From: Mycolicibacterium septicum DSM 44393
GTDB taxonomy: Bacteria > Actinomycetota > Actinomycetes > Mycobacteriales > Mycobacteriaceae
NCBI RefSeq assembly: GCF_000455325.1
Contig: NZ_HG322952.1
Span: 1-43,486 of the forward strand
DNA length: 43,486 bases
Direction of reading: 5' to 3'
This document shows positions 19,789-28,315 of the stretch, piece after piece. Both the position numbers and the translations under genes were made by a program. The notes under the pieces were generated by a model that saw only the letters and a program-made list of their open reading frames with translations, did not search any database and was not told the DNA's origin. Numbering within the stretch: the stretch's first letter is position 1; each line of letters begins with the position of its first letter.

Positions 19789-20099
19789 GGATTTCCTTTC
19801 TTTCCCTCGCTCATCAGGTAGTGCGAGGGGTTCCCCAAAGGTCGATGCGCGTTCAGCTGAACCGCTGATCGCGTAGCTCACACCGTCGCCTGCGCAACGG
19901 CGATCGCCAGGATTCGCCGAGATGGCGAACCGTCAGTCCACGAGTAGAACACAAGAAGATTGGGTGGTCGTCCTGGTGTCGACGCAGGCAGAGACCCTGC
20001 GAGTGCTGGACGAGAGCGAGAATATCTCGCTTTGGTGAAGTAATCAAGCAACGTCGACGCTGGGCGTGTGGCGTTTGCTTCCTCTTGTGTCACTCATCA
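19789..20099 (-). promoter_or_regulatory. rho leader region
   Basis: This 311-bp gap between thrB and rho probably contains the rho promoter and 5' leader. Two perfect hairpins are visible on the minus strand. One is AGCGAGA-TAT-TCTCGCT near 20016-20032. The other has 7-bp arms CCCTCGC and GCGAGGG at 19804-19829 with a 12-nt loop, ending 15 nt before the rho start. Rho genes are often autoregulated through leader attenuation, so these may be control elements. Two short frames here (19853-20047 and 19878-20093) show no recognisable protein. Confidence 0.4.
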
Positions 20100-21047
20100 T
20101 CAGTTCCTGGCGGCCACACCCGACGTCCAACGGACGCCCGCTCCGACCGACATCTCCCTGACGGTGAACCCATTGGCAGTGCCGTAATCCACGGCCTCAT
20201 CAGGCAATCCCACCTGGGAACTCATCCCCAGAACCGTAGGTCCGGCCCCGGACAGCACCGCTGCCACACCATAACGCCGCAGGAGTTGCAGGTATTCCGC
20301 CGAAGCCGGCATCGCCGCGGCGCGTTGTGGCTGATGCAACACATCCTGGGTGGCGGCCATCAGCAGATCCGGACGCTCGCTCAACGCCACGACGAGCAGG
20401 GCTGCGCGGCTGAGATTGAATCGCGCATCGGTGTGACTGACCTGCTCGGGTAGCACCGCGCGAGTCTCTGCCGTGGACGATCGCTGCTGCGGAACCGCGG
20501 GAAACAGCCGGATGTCCGGATGAACCCGAATCGGCGCCGCGCGGTAGCGCGGCCTCCCGTCGTCACCGGTCTCGGTCCAGGACACCACTGCCCCGCCCAG
20601 CACCGCCGCCGCGGCGTTGTCCGGATGCCCCTCGAACTCGCTGGACAGCTGAATCAGCTGCTCCTCGCTCATCGGATCCGAACCAGCCTGTGCGACAAGA
20701 CCATTGACCACAGCCAGACCCCCGACGACCGCGGCGGCCGAGGATCCGAGCCCGCGCGAATGCGGAATCTCGTTGCGGCAGCGCACGATCAGTCCGGCGG
20801 CGCGATGGCCGGTAGCCTGCAGACCCGCCTCGATGGCCCGCACCACCAGGTGCGTCGCATCGAGCGGCACCTGGCCCGCACCCTCACCCTCGACCTCCAG
20901 CTGGAGGCCGGATTCGGTTGTCTCGACGATGATCTCGTCGTACAGGCTCAACGCCAAGCCCAGGCTGTCGAAGCCTGGGCCCAGATTGGCGCTGGACGCC
21001 GCGACGACAGCGGTGGCCGTGAGTCCAGCGGGCAGGGTGTTGGTCAC
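20100..21047 (-). CDS. thrB: Homoserine kinase
   Basis: ThrB phosphorylates homoserine for threonine synthesis. It is a 315-residue GHMP kinase with the ATP-binding motif PHSRGLGSSAAAVVGG, the N-terminal SSANLGPGFDSLGLAL and the C-terminal SGAGPTVLGM. The GTG at 21047 lies 5 bp after the thrC stop and starts MTNTLPAGLTATAVVAAS; the longer open frame overlaps thrC and is not used. No strong ribosome binding site is seen, so it probably depends on coupling to thrC. Confidence 0.96.
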   Translation of the reverse strand: MTNTLPAGLTATAVVAASSANLGPGFDSLGLALSLYDEIIVETTESGLQLEVEGEGAGQVPLDATHLVVRAIEAGLQATGHRAAGLIVRCRNEIPHSRGLGSSAAAVVGGLAVVNGLVAQAGSDPMSEEQLIQLSSEFEGHPDNAAAAVLGGAVVSWTETGDDGRPRYRAAPIRVHPDIRLFPAVPQQRSSTAETRAVLPEQVSHTDARFNLSRAALLVVALSERPDLLMAATQDVLHQPQRAAAMPASAEYLQLLRRYGVAAVLSGAGPTVLGMSSQVGLPDEAVDYGTANGFTVREMSVGAGVRWTSGVAARN

Positions 21048-21052
21048 CAGGC

Positions 21053-22153
21053 TCAGACCAGTCCGAGCTTGGCGACGACGGCAACCGGATCCACCGGCAC
21101 CGCGGTGACGGTAGGCATGTCCTTGAGTGCAGTGTCGGGGTCCTTGAGGCCGTTGCCGGTGACCGTGCAGACCACCGTCGAGCCACGCTTGACCCAGCCG
21201 TCCTCGATCGACTTGAGCAGACCGGCCACGCTGGCCGCCGACGCGGGCTCGACGAACACGCCTTCGTTGCGCGCGATCAGGTGATACGCCGCCAGGATCT
21301 CCTCGTCGGTGGCCGCCAGGAACCGGCCCTTGGACTGCTGCTGGGCCTCGACCGCGCCGGACCACGAGGCCGGCGACCCGATCCGGATGGCGGTGGCGAT
21401 GGTCTCGGGCTCCTTGACCGGCTCACCCAGCACCAGCGGGGCAGCCCCGGCGGCCTGGGTGCCCAGCATGCGCGGGAGCCGGTCCGTCAGACCGTCGCGG
21501 TGGTACTCGGTGTAGCCCTTCCAGTAGGCCGTGATGTTGCCCGCGTTGCCCACCGGCAGCGCGTGCACGTCGGGGGCGATGCCCAGCGCGTCGACGATCT
21601 CGAACGCGGCGGTCTTCTGCCCCTCGATGCGGTACGGGTTGACCGAGTTCACCAGGGCGATGGTCGGGAAATCCGCGGTGATCTTGCGGGCCAGCTCCAG
21701 GCAGTCGTCGAAGTTGCCGTCGACCTGAATGATCTTGGCGCCGTACATGACGGCCTGCGCCAGCTTGCCCATCGCGATCTTGCCCTGCGGGATCAGCACC
21801 GCACAGGTGATACCGGCCTGCGCGGCGTAGGCCGCCGCCGAGGCCGAGGTGTTGCCGGTGGAGGCACACAGCACGGCCTCCTGTCCGCGGGCCAGCGACT
21901 CGGTGACCGCCACGGTCATGCCGCGGTCCTTGAACGACCCGGTCGGGTTGAGCCCCTCGACCTTGAGATGCACCGTGCAACCGGTGAGTTCGCTCAGCCG
22001 CTTGGCGTGGATGAGTGGCGTGCCGCCCTCGAGCAACGTGATCGGCGTCCAGTTGTCGCCGACCGGCAACCGATCGCGGTAGGCCTCGATCAATCCCGGC
22101 CAGGGCCGGTGCACCGGCCCTGCGCTGGTCTTTCCTTGCGTCCCGGGGTTCAT
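21053..22153 (-). CDS. thrC: Threonine synthase
   Basis: ThrC converts O-phosphohomoserine to threonine with PLP. The 366-residue product has the PLP-Lys motif NPTGSFKDRGM, the Ser-Asn cofactor contacts in CASTGNTSASAAAYAAQAG and the phosphate-binding GNAGN. The ATG at 22153 overlaps the hom stop (ATGA, 22150-22153), so the two are coupled; the longer upstream frame is discarded. Confidence 0.96.
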   Translation of the reverse strand: MNPGTQGKTSAGPVHRPWPGLIEAYRDRLPVGDNWTPITLLEGGTPLIHAKRLSELTGCTVHLKVEGLNPTGSFKDRGMTVAVTESLARGQEAVLCASTGNTSASAAAYAAQAGITCAVLIPQGKIAMGKLAQAVMYGAKIIQVDGNFDDCLELARKITADFPTIALVNSVNPYRIEGQKTAAFEIVDALGIAPDVHALPVGNAGNITAYWKGYTEYHRDGLTDRLPRMLGTQAAGAAPLVLGEPVKEPETIATAIRIGSPASWSGAVEAQQQSKGRFLAATDEEILAAYHLIARNEGVFVEPASAASVAGLLKSIEDGWVKRGSTVVCTVTGNGLKDPDTALKDMPTVTAVPVDPVAVVAKLGLV

Positions 22154-23469
22154 GCGTTCGTTCCTTCCATACGCAGCACGCTGTTGATGGTCTGCACCAC
22201 GTCGAGATCGGCCAGCGCCTCGACGGTTTCCGACAGCGCGGCATCGGTGGCCTGGTGGGTGACGACCACGATGCGCGCGCCGCACGGCTGCCCGCCCTCG
22301 TCGACCATGCCTTCCTGGCGCACCTCGGCGATGCTGACCTCACGCTTGGCGAATTCGGCTGCCACGGCGGACAACACACCGGGCCGATCCGAGACGTTCA
22401 TGTTGACGTAGTAGCGGGTGGGGATGAATCCGATCGGGGCGATCGGGAGCTTCGCGTACTTGGATTCCCGGGGACCACGGCCACCCTGGACCCGGTTGCG
22501 CGCGGCCATCACGACATCACCCATCACGGCCGATGCGGTCGGCGCTCCCCCGGCGCCCTGGCCGTAGAACATCAGCCGACCGGCTGCCTCGGCCTCGACC
22601 ACCACCGCGTTGAAGGCGCCGTTGACGGCGGCCAGCGGGTGCGTCAGCGGCACCAGTGCCGGGTAGACACGCGCCGAAACACGTTGCTTGCCTTCGTCAC
22701 TGGTCAGCCGCTCGCAGATGGCCAGCAGTTTGATGGTGCAACCCAGTGCCCGGGCCGACTCGAAGTCGGTGGCACTCACCTTGGTGATGCCCTCGCGATA
22801 GACGTCGTCGGCGGTGACCCTGGTGTGGAAGGCGATCGAAGCCAGAATCGCCGCCTTGGCCGCGGCATCGTAGCCCTCGACATCGGCGGTGGGATCGGCC
22901 TCGGCGTAACCCAGCGCACTGGCATCGGCCAGGGCCGAGTTGTAATCGGCTCCGGTGCTGTCCATCTCGGACAGGATGTAGTTGGTGGTGCCGTTGACGA
23001 TGCCGGCCACCCGCAGCACGGTGTCACCGGCCAGCGACTGGGTCAGCGGGCGGATGACCGGAATGGCACCGGCCACCGCGGCCTCGAAATACAGGTCGAC
23101 GCGCGCCTTTTCGGCGGCCTGCGCGAGTTCACCGGTGGACTGCGCCATGAGCGCCTTGTTGGCGGTGACCACCGACTTGCCCTGTTCGAGTGCGGCCAGG
23201 ATGGCCTTGCGGGCCGGCTTCACCGGGCCCATCAACTCGACCACGATGTCGACGTCGTCGCGCGACACGAGTTCGACGATGTCGTCGGTGAGCAGCTCCT
23301 TGGGCACCCCACGGTCACCGGAGACCTTGCGCACGCCGATGCCGCGCACCTCGAGCGGGGCGCCGATGCGCGCTGCCAGGTCGGCGGCGCTCTCGTTGAT
23401 GATGCGCACCACTTCGCTGCCGACGTTGCCCAGCCCCAGTACCGCTACGCCGATGGGCTTCTCACTCAT
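22150..23469 (-). CDS. hom: Homoserine dehydrogenase
   Basis: Hom reduces aspartate semialdehyde to homoserine with NAD(P)H. It has 439 residues: an N-terminal Rossmann motif GLGNVGSEV, the catalytic domain with GIVNGTTNYIL and GYAEADPTADVEGYDAAAK, and a C-terminal ACT domain (YYVNMNVSDRPGVLSAVA) for allosteric control, normally feedback by threonine. ATG 23469 overlaps the lysA stop by 4 bp, and the gene ends in a 4-bp overlap with thrC. Confidence 0.97.
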   Translation of the reverse strand: MSEKPIGVAVLGLGNVGSEVVRIINESAADLAARIGAPLEVRGIGVRKVSGDRGVPKELLTDDIVELVSRDDVDIVVELMGPVKPARKAILAALEQGKSVVTANKALMAQSTGELAQAAEKARVDLYFEAAVAGAIPVIRPLTQSLAGDTVLRVAGIVNGTTNYILSEMDSTGADYNSALADASALGYAEADPTADVEGYDAAAKAAILASIAFHTRVTADDVYREGITKVSATDFESARALGCTIKLLAICERLTSDEGKQRVSARVYPALVPLTHPLAAVNGAFNAVVVEAEAAGRLMFYGQGAGGAPTASAVMGDVVMAARNRVQGGRGPRESKYAKLPIAPIGFIPTRYYVNMNVSDRPGVLSAVAAEFAKREVSIAEVRQEGMVDEGGQPCGARIVVVTHQATDAALSETVEALADLDVVQTINSVLRMEGTNA

Positions 23470-24890
23470 TGACCACTCACCTCCAGGCTCAAAAGATCGT
23501 CGACGGTCTCCCGACGGAGCACCAGCCGCGTCTTGCCGTCCTTCACGGCGACCACGGCGGGACGGCACAACAGGTTGTACCGGCTCGACATCGAGTAGCA
23601 GTAGGCGCCGGTCGCGGCGACCGCCAGCAGGTCGCCCGGCGCGATGTCATCGGAGACCCAGGTGTCTCGGACGACGATGTCACCGGTCTCGCAGTGCTTT
23701 CCGACGATGCGCGCCAAGGCCGCCGACGCGTCACTGACCCGGGAGACCAGGCGCGCGTCGTACTCGGCGTCGTACAGGGCGGGGCGGATGTTGTCGCTCA
23801 TCCCGCCGTCGACGCTCACGTAACGCCGCTGCGCGGTGGCGCTGACCGCGACGTCCTTGACGGTGCCGACCTCGTAGAGGGTGATGGTGCCCGGTCCGGC
23901 GATGGCGCGGCCCGGCTCCACCACGAGCTTCGGCGTCGGCAGACCGACCGCCTCGGACTCGCTGCGCACGATGGCCAGCAGCTTGTCGGCCAGTTCCTTC
24001 ATCGGTGGCGGGTCATCTTGCGGCACATAGGAAATGCCCAGGCCACCGCCGAGGTCGATGATCGACATCTGCGAGGTCTTCTCGACACCGAACTCCGAAA
24101 CGACGTCACGCAGCAGGCCGATCACCCGGTGGGCGGCCAGCTCGAAGCCGGCCACGTCGAAGATCTGGCTGCCGACATGGCAGTGCAGGCCGACCAGCCG
24201 CAGGTTGTCGGTGGCGAAAACCTTGCGCACCCCGTCCATCGCCGCACCGCTGGCGAGCGACAGACCGAACTTCTGATCCTCGTGCGCGGTCGAGATGAAC
24301 TCGTGGGTGTGTGCCTCCACGCCCGGGGTCACCCGGACCAGCACCTCCTGGACGATGCCCGCCGCTCCGGCGACTTCGTCCAGGCGCTCGATCTCGATCA
24401 GCGAGTCGACCACCACATGGCCGACCCCGGCCTTGACCGCGGCGGTCAGCTCGGTGACAGATTTGTTGTTGCCGTGCAACGTGATTCGCTCCGGCGGGAA
24501 CTCCGCGTGCAACGCGACGGCGAGCTCTCCCCCGGTGGCGACGTCGAGCGAGAGGCCTTCCTGGTTGACCCAGCGCGCGATCTCGCTGCACAGGAACGCC
24601 TTGGCCGCGTAGTGCACATGATCGCCGCCGCCGAACGCCGCGGCGATCTCGCGGCAGCGCGACCGGAAGTCGTCCTCGTCGATCACGAAGAGCGGCGTGC
24701 CGTACTCGGCCGCCAGCGCCGTGACCGGCACCCCGGCGATCGAAACGACGCCGTCGGCGCCGCGAACCAGGTTGCGCGGCCACACATTCGGGGCCAGCAG
24801 CAGGATCTCGTCGGGAGACTGCGGCTTGGCTGGTGCGCCGGGGTGGTGGATCTCTTCGGCGTGCCGGGGCCCGGCGGGGTGCGCGTTCAC
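23466..24890 (-). CDS. lysA: Diaminopimelate decarboxylase
   Basis: LysA decarboxylates meso-diaminopimelate to lysine with PLP. The PLP-binding Lys is in HYAAKAF, and the family motifs LHGNNKS, HCHVGSQ, GGGLGISY and VEPGRAIAGPG are present, with CYSMSSRYN near the end. GTG 24890 overlaps the argS TGA in GTGA and gives 474 residues, with an N-terminal extension of about 30 residues over the M. tuberculosis protein. It is the second gene of the argS-lysA-hom-thrC-thrB chain. Confidence 0.96.
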   Translation of the reverse strand: MNAHPAGPRHAEEIHHPGAPAKPQSPDEILLLAPNVWPRNLVRGADGVVSIAGVPVTALAAEYGTPLFVIDEDDFRSRCREIAAAFGGGDHVHYAAKAFLCSEIARWVNQEGLSLDVATGGELAVALHAEFPPERITLHGNNKSVTELTAAVKAGVGHVVVDSLIEIERLDEVAGAAGIVQEVLVRVTPGVEAHTHEFISTAHEDQKFGLSLASGAAMDGVRKVFATDNLRLVGLHCHVGSQIFDVAGFELAAHRVIGLLRDVVSEFGVEKTSQMSIIDLGGGLGISYVPQDDPPPMKELADKLLAIVRSESEAVGLPTPKLVVEPGRAIAGPGTITLYEVGTVKDVAVSATAQRRYVSVDGGMSDNIRPALYDAEYDARLVSRVSDASAALARIVGKHCETGDIVVRDTWVSDDIAPGDLLAVAATGAYCYSMSSRYNLLCRPAVVAVKDGKTRLVLRRETVDDLLSLEVSGQ

Positions 24891-26536
24891 ATCCGCTCCG
24901 GGGCAGTGACACCGAGGATGGCCAGACCGTTGGCGATCACCTGGCGGGTGGCCTCGCACAGCGCCAACCGCGCCGAGTTCAGTTCGCCCGGCTCTTCATC
25001 ACCCTGCGGCAGCACCCGGCAGGCGTCGTAGAAGCGGTGGTAGTCGCCGGCCAGGTCTTCCAGGTAGCGGCACACGCGGTGCGGCTCGCGCAGCGCGGCA
25101 GCGGCTTTGAGCACCCGGGGGAACTCACCCAGGTTGCGGATCAGGATGCCCTCTTTGTCGTGGGTCAGCAGATCCAGGTGCGCGGTATCGGCGGTGACGC
25201 CGAGGTCGGCCGCATTGCGGGCCAGCGCCGACAGCCGGGCGTGCGCGTATTGCACGTAGTAGACCGGGTTTTCGTTGGACGCGCTGGACCACAGGGCCAG
25301 ATCGATGTCGATCGGGGTGTCCACCGAGGAGCGGATGAGTGAGTACCGGGCGGCGTCGACGCCGATGGCCTCGACCAGATCGTCGAGCGTGATGACGGTG
25401 CCGGCACGCTTGCTCATCCGGACCGGCTGGCCGTCGCGGACCAGGTTGACCATCTGGCCGATCAGCACCTCGACGGTGTCCGGGTTGTCCCCCAGCGCCG
25501 CGGCGGCGGCCTTCAGGCGCGCGATGTAGCCGTGGTGGTCGGCGCCGAGCATGTAGATGCACAGGTCGAACCCGCGCTGACGCTTGTCCAGGTAGTAGGC
25601 GAGGTCGCCGGCGATGTAGGCCGCGTTGCCGTCGCTCTTGATGACGACACGGTCCTTGTCGTCGCCGAATTCGGTGGTGCGCAACCAGGTTGCGCCGTCC
25701 TTCTCGTAGATGTTGCCGGTCTCGCGCAGCTTGGCGATGGCCTGGTCGACCCGGCCGGACGTGTGCATCGAGTCTTCGTGGGTGTACACGTCGAAGTCGG
25801 TGCCGAACTCGTGCAGCGATTCCTTGATGTGGGTGAACATCAGGTCCACACCGATCTCACGGAAGGTTTCCTGCTGCTCGTCGGCGGGCAGGCTCATCGC
25901 ATCGGGCCGCTTGGCCAGCACTGCCGCGGCGATGTCGTTGATGTAGCTGCCTGCGTAGCCGTCCTCGGGGGCCGGCTCTCCCTTGGCCGCGGCGACCAAT
26001 GAGCGGGCGAACCGGTCGATCTGGGCGCCATGGTCATTGAAGTAGTACTCGCGGGTGACGTCGGCGCCCTGTGTGGTCAGCAGCCGGCCCAGCGCGTCGC
26101 CGACCGCAGCCCAGCGGGTGCCGCCGATGTGGATCGGTCCGGTCGGGTTGGCCGAGACGAACTCCAGGTTGACCTTCTCGTTCAGCCCGGCGGAGTTGCC
26201 GTACGCCGCGCCCGCGTCGAGCACGTTGGTGATGATGACGCCCTGCGCGGAGGCCTCGATGCGCAGGTTGACGAAGCCGGGACCGGCGACCTCGGCGGCG
26301 GCGATGCCGTCGGCCGCGGCCAGTGCCGTGGCCAGCCAGCCGGCCAGCTCGCGCGGATTGACGCCGACCTTCTTACCGAGCTGCAGCGCGAGGTTGGTCG
26401 CGTAGTCGCCGTGCTCAAGGTTGCGCGGGCGCTCGACCGTGACGGTGTCGGGCAACGCGGCGGTGTCCAGGTCGTGTTCGGTCAGCACTGCGGCGGCAGT
26501 AGCCTTGAGCAGCTCTGCGAGGTCGGCGGGGGTCAC
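24887..26536 (-). CDS. argS: Arginyl-tRNA synthetase
   Basis: ArgS charges tRNA-Arg. The 549-residue class I enzyme has the HIGH-type motif as HIGG in SANPTGPIHIGGTRWAAVGD and a KMSK-type loop as MSKRAGT, followed by a C-terminal anticodon domain starting near VQYAHARLSALAR. The GTG start at 26536 has no ribosome binding site but a TAGGAT -10 box ending 8 nt upstream, so the mRNA is probably leaderless. Just 105 bp away and divergent is a tRNA-Arg gene, a substrate of this enzyme. It heads the operon with lysA, hom, thrC and thrB. Confidence 0.97.
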   Translation of the reverse strand: MTPADLAELLKATAAAVLTEHDLDTAALPDTVTVERPRNLEHGDYATNLALQLGKKVGVNPRELAGWLATALAAADGIAAAEVAGPGFVNLRIEASAQGVIITNVLDAGAAYGNSAGLNEKVNLEFVSANPTGPIHIGGTRWAAVGDALGRLLTTQGADVTREYYFNDHGAQIDRFARSLVAAAKGEPAPEDGYAGSYINDIAAAVLAKRPDAMSLPADEQQETFREIGVDLMFTHIKESLHEFGTDFDVYTHEDSMHTSGRVDQAIAKLRETGNIYEKDGATWLRTTEFGDDKDRVVIKSDGNAAYIAGDLAYYLDKRQRGFDLCIYMLGADHHGYIARLKAAAAALGDNPDTVEVLIGQMVNLVRDGQPVRMSKRAGTVITLDDLVEAIGVDAARYSLIRSSVDTPIDIDLALWSSASNENPVYYVQYAHARLSALARNAADLGVTADTAHLDLLTHDKEGILIRNLGEFPRVLKAAAALREPHRVCRYLEDLAGDYHRFYDACRVLPQGDEEPGELNSARLALCEATRQVIANGLAILGVTAPERM

Positions 26537-26544
26537 GAGGGTCC

Positions 26545-26550
26545 ATCCTA
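26545..26550 (-). promoter_or_regulatory. argS -10 box (leaderless)
   Basis: TAGGAT on the minus strand fits TANNNT and ends 8 nt before the argS GTG. This would promote the argS-lysA-hom-thrC-thrB operon with a transcript starting at the initiation codon. The call rests on spacing and the absence of a ribosome binding site. Confidence 0.5.
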
Positions 26551-26598
26551 TGGTCTGGGGTCCCCGCGCCCCGAATCCGTATTCGCTCTTCCATGCGC

Positions 26599-26604
26599 TA
26601 CGCT
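26599..26604 (+). promoter_or_regulatory. tRNA-Arg -10 box candidate
   Basis: TACGCT lies 37 nt before the mature tRNA, which would leave a leader of about 30 nt for 5' processing. No convincing -35 was found. Confidence 0.35.
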
Positions 26605-26641
26605 ATGCAAGCCCAATCGGCGCAGCTGATCTTCAGCCCGC

Positions 26642-26714
26642 GCCCCCGTAGCTCAGGGGATAGAGCGTCTGCCTCCGGAGCAGAAGGCCGCAGGTTCGAA
26701 TCCTGCCGGGGGCA
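26642..26714 (+). tRNA. tRNA-Arg (anticodon CCG)
   Basis: The 73-nt gene folds into a full cloverleaf: acceptor arms GCCCCCG and CGGGGGC with discriminator A, D arm GCTC/GAGC, anticodon stem TCTGC/GCAGA around the loop CTCCGGA, and a T arm containing GGTTCGAATCC. The anticodon CCG (26675-26677) reads CGG. CCA is not encoded. tRNA 3' ends are common integration sites, and an accessory island begins just downstream. Confidence 0.97.
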
Positions 26715-26927
26715 CTCATGTTTTCGCAGTTCACGCCGCCTATTTAGCCCTCCTCTTTACAGGCGTGTCATGGGTGTGCCATCAGGCTCAGGCGCTTCCA
26801 TTCGTGCTTGTCGCCGGCCCAGTGCGCGCGTTGCCTCGATATTTTGGGGTGTGAGAGGGGGTTGTCACGCATTTAGGGTCAAGGAGCTGGCTGACACATG
26901 TCTACATCCTGGCTAACACGTAACCTC

Positions 26928-26933
26928 TACCCT
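26928..26933 (+). promoter_or_regulatory. -10 box of sensor lipoprotein gene (leaderless)
   Basis: TACCCT ends 6 nt before ATG 26940, with no ribosome binding site between them. The 225 bp between the tRNA and this gene show no other feature I can support. Confidence 0.4.
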
Positions 26934-26939
26934 GGCCTC

Positions 26940-27662
26940 ATGAAACACCTGCTGCGACTCGGGACGCTCGCGTGCGCCGCTATTCTCACCGGGTGCACGG
27001 GAGCCCTTGTTGGGGAACCCACTAAGGCCACCGATTCGCACGTACTGCCTGATGAGGCCGATCTGTCCGACGTGTTGGGTTCGCCGATGAAAGTTAGCGA
27101 TGCACCACAGGTCGGCGGGCTCGATGTCCTCCCCGATAACATCGGGGATGCCTCCCCACTCGACTGCGTCGGGGTAAAACGACCGCGCATGCGTCAGACC
27201 TACCAGGATGCTCCCGTGCGATCCGCGAGAACGATTCTGTGGCAGACAAACCCTGATGTGACGACATACCCCCGCCCCAATTTCGCAGTGACAGTGGGCG
27301 TAGTGGAACTGGAATCAACCCGTGACGCCCGCGCTTGGTACTCCAAGTTCAGCGCCCAGTGGCAACTCTGCCAGGGCAAGACCGTGATAACCCACAACGT
27401 CGTCAGTCAAGGCACCACGTACTCTGACAAAATCACGCGCGTGTCCGACTCTGGGGGAATTGTGACCGCTGTGGACATGCAGATGGCAATGACGGGAGAC
27501 GCACGCCCATCCCCAATGGAACGAGCTCTCACCGCCGAGTCGCGGTACCTCGTGGACGTCCAGGTAGCCGATATAGGTTGGCGCACAAACGATTCCATCA
27601 ACGCGAACAACGCAATTGCGGTCGCACAGCTGATAGCCGACACGATCAATTCCACACCATAG
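26940..27662 (+). CDS. Sensor-domain lipoprotein, PknH-like extracellular fold
   Basis: The 240-residue protein starts MKHLLRLGTLACAAILTGC, a lipoprotein signal peptide with lipobox LTGC (Cys19). The mature part resembles the PknH-type extracellular sensor domain found in many mycobacterial lipoproteins: ELESTRDARAWYSKFSAQWQLCQGKTV, then VVSQGTTYSDKITRVSD and a final helix NNAIAVAQLIADTIN. Two Cys (in LDCVG and QLCQG) could form a disulfide. The open frame extends 14 residues upstream, but ATG 26940 has the signal peptide and a close -10 box. It converges on the membrane-protein operon with 21 bp between stops. Its ligand is unknown. Confidence 0.82.
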   Translation: MKHLLRLGTLACAAILTGCTGALVGEPTKATDSHVLPDEADLSDVLGSPMKVSDAPQVGGLDVLPDNIGDASPLDCVGVKRPRMRQTYQDAPVRSARTILWQTNPDVTTYPRPNFAVTVGVVELESTRDARAWYSKFSAQWQLCQGKTVITHNVVSQGTTYSDKITRVSDSGGIVTAVDMQMAMTGDARPSPMERALTAESRYLVDVQVADIGWRTNDSINANNAIAVAQLIADTINSTP

Positions 27663-27683
27663 ACGGCGGAATGATAATGGCTG

Positions 27684-27980
27684 TCATAGCCCAATAGCTT
27701 TTCCTGCGATAAATACGCCGACAAATAGTATCACCGATACGGGTGCCGATAGCCATCCAATAAGCATTCCACGACCAATTTGACCCAGCTTAGCAGGACG
27801 GGTCATTAGCACCACAGATACGAGCAAATCGCCAAATAAAATCGGCACGAAATATAGCAATACCGGGAACGCAAAAACAACGAGCACCAGTGACACAAAA
27901 TTGACAACAAAAATATGTACCAGAGCCGCGACAAACCCGGCAGGGCCATATTTGGATGTCGCTACAGGTTCATTCGTCAT
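27684..27980 (-). CDS. Small three-helix membrane protein of unknown function (A)
   Basis: I do not recognise this family. The 98-residue protein has a short polar N-terminus (MTNEPVATSKYGPAG) and three hydrophobic segments, about 15-37, 39-58 and 71-93, with a basic cytoplasmic-type loop (TRPAKLGQIGRG) between the second and third. It is the last gene of the four-gene minus-strand operon and starts 15 bp after the preceding stop. Codon use is markedly AT-richer than the chromosome around it. Position after a putative type VII cargo gene makes immunity or export assistance possible, but this is inference. Confidence 0.68.
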   Translation of the reverse strand: MTNEPVATSKYGPAGFVAALVHIFVVNFVSLVLVVFAFPVLLYFVPILFGDLLVSVVLMTRPAKLGQIGRGMLIGWLSAPVSVILFVGVFIAGKAIGL

Positions 27981-27995
27981 CAAATAATCTCACTG

Positions 27996-28313
27996 CTACA
28001 TCATCCAAACGCTGAAGATAATTCCGCCCGTCAGAACGACAACGGACGATCCGAGAATGCTCAAAGCCACGCCTCGTATCCGGGCCGATTGTCGAGTCAA
28101 TAGCATGGCCCCAACCGTCAGCGACACAATCACACTTATGGCCAAGCCTGCCAGGAACCAGGCGCGTTCCCGCTCTGGAAATACAGCGAGCTGCCCCAGC
28201 AGCCACTGCGCGACAAACATCAGCGCTAGAACACCCTGTGTGGTGAATGGCGACGACCAAGTCGCGGTTGACCAAGCTATGGTGTCACCCGGCTCAGCAT
28301 TAGATGTTCTCAT
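27996..28313 (-). CDS. Small three-helix membrane protein of unknown function (B)
   Basis: I do not recognise this family. The 105-residue protein has a polar start (MRTSNAEPGDTIAWST) and three hydrophobic segments at about 28-44, 51-72 and 79-103, with short charged loops (FPERER and TRQSARIR). Its ATG lies 2 bp after the stop of the 478-residue WXG-type gene, so the two are almost certainly cotranscribed and probably coupled. As for protein A, a role as an immunity or accessory membrane protein for the upstream cargo is a hypothesis from position. Confidence 0.7.
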   Translation of the reverse strand: MRTSNAEPGDTIAWSTATWSSPFTTQGVLALMFVAQWLLGQLAVFPERERAWFLAGLAISVIVSLTVGAMLLTRQSARIRGVALSILGSSVVVLTGGIIFSVWMM

Positions 28314-28315
28314 GA

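Noticed and set aside
19878..20093. 71-residue frame in the rho leader
   Set aside because: It begins 7 bp after the thrB stop, but the product has no recognisable features and overlaps the leader hairpins; a leader peptide cannot be excluded.
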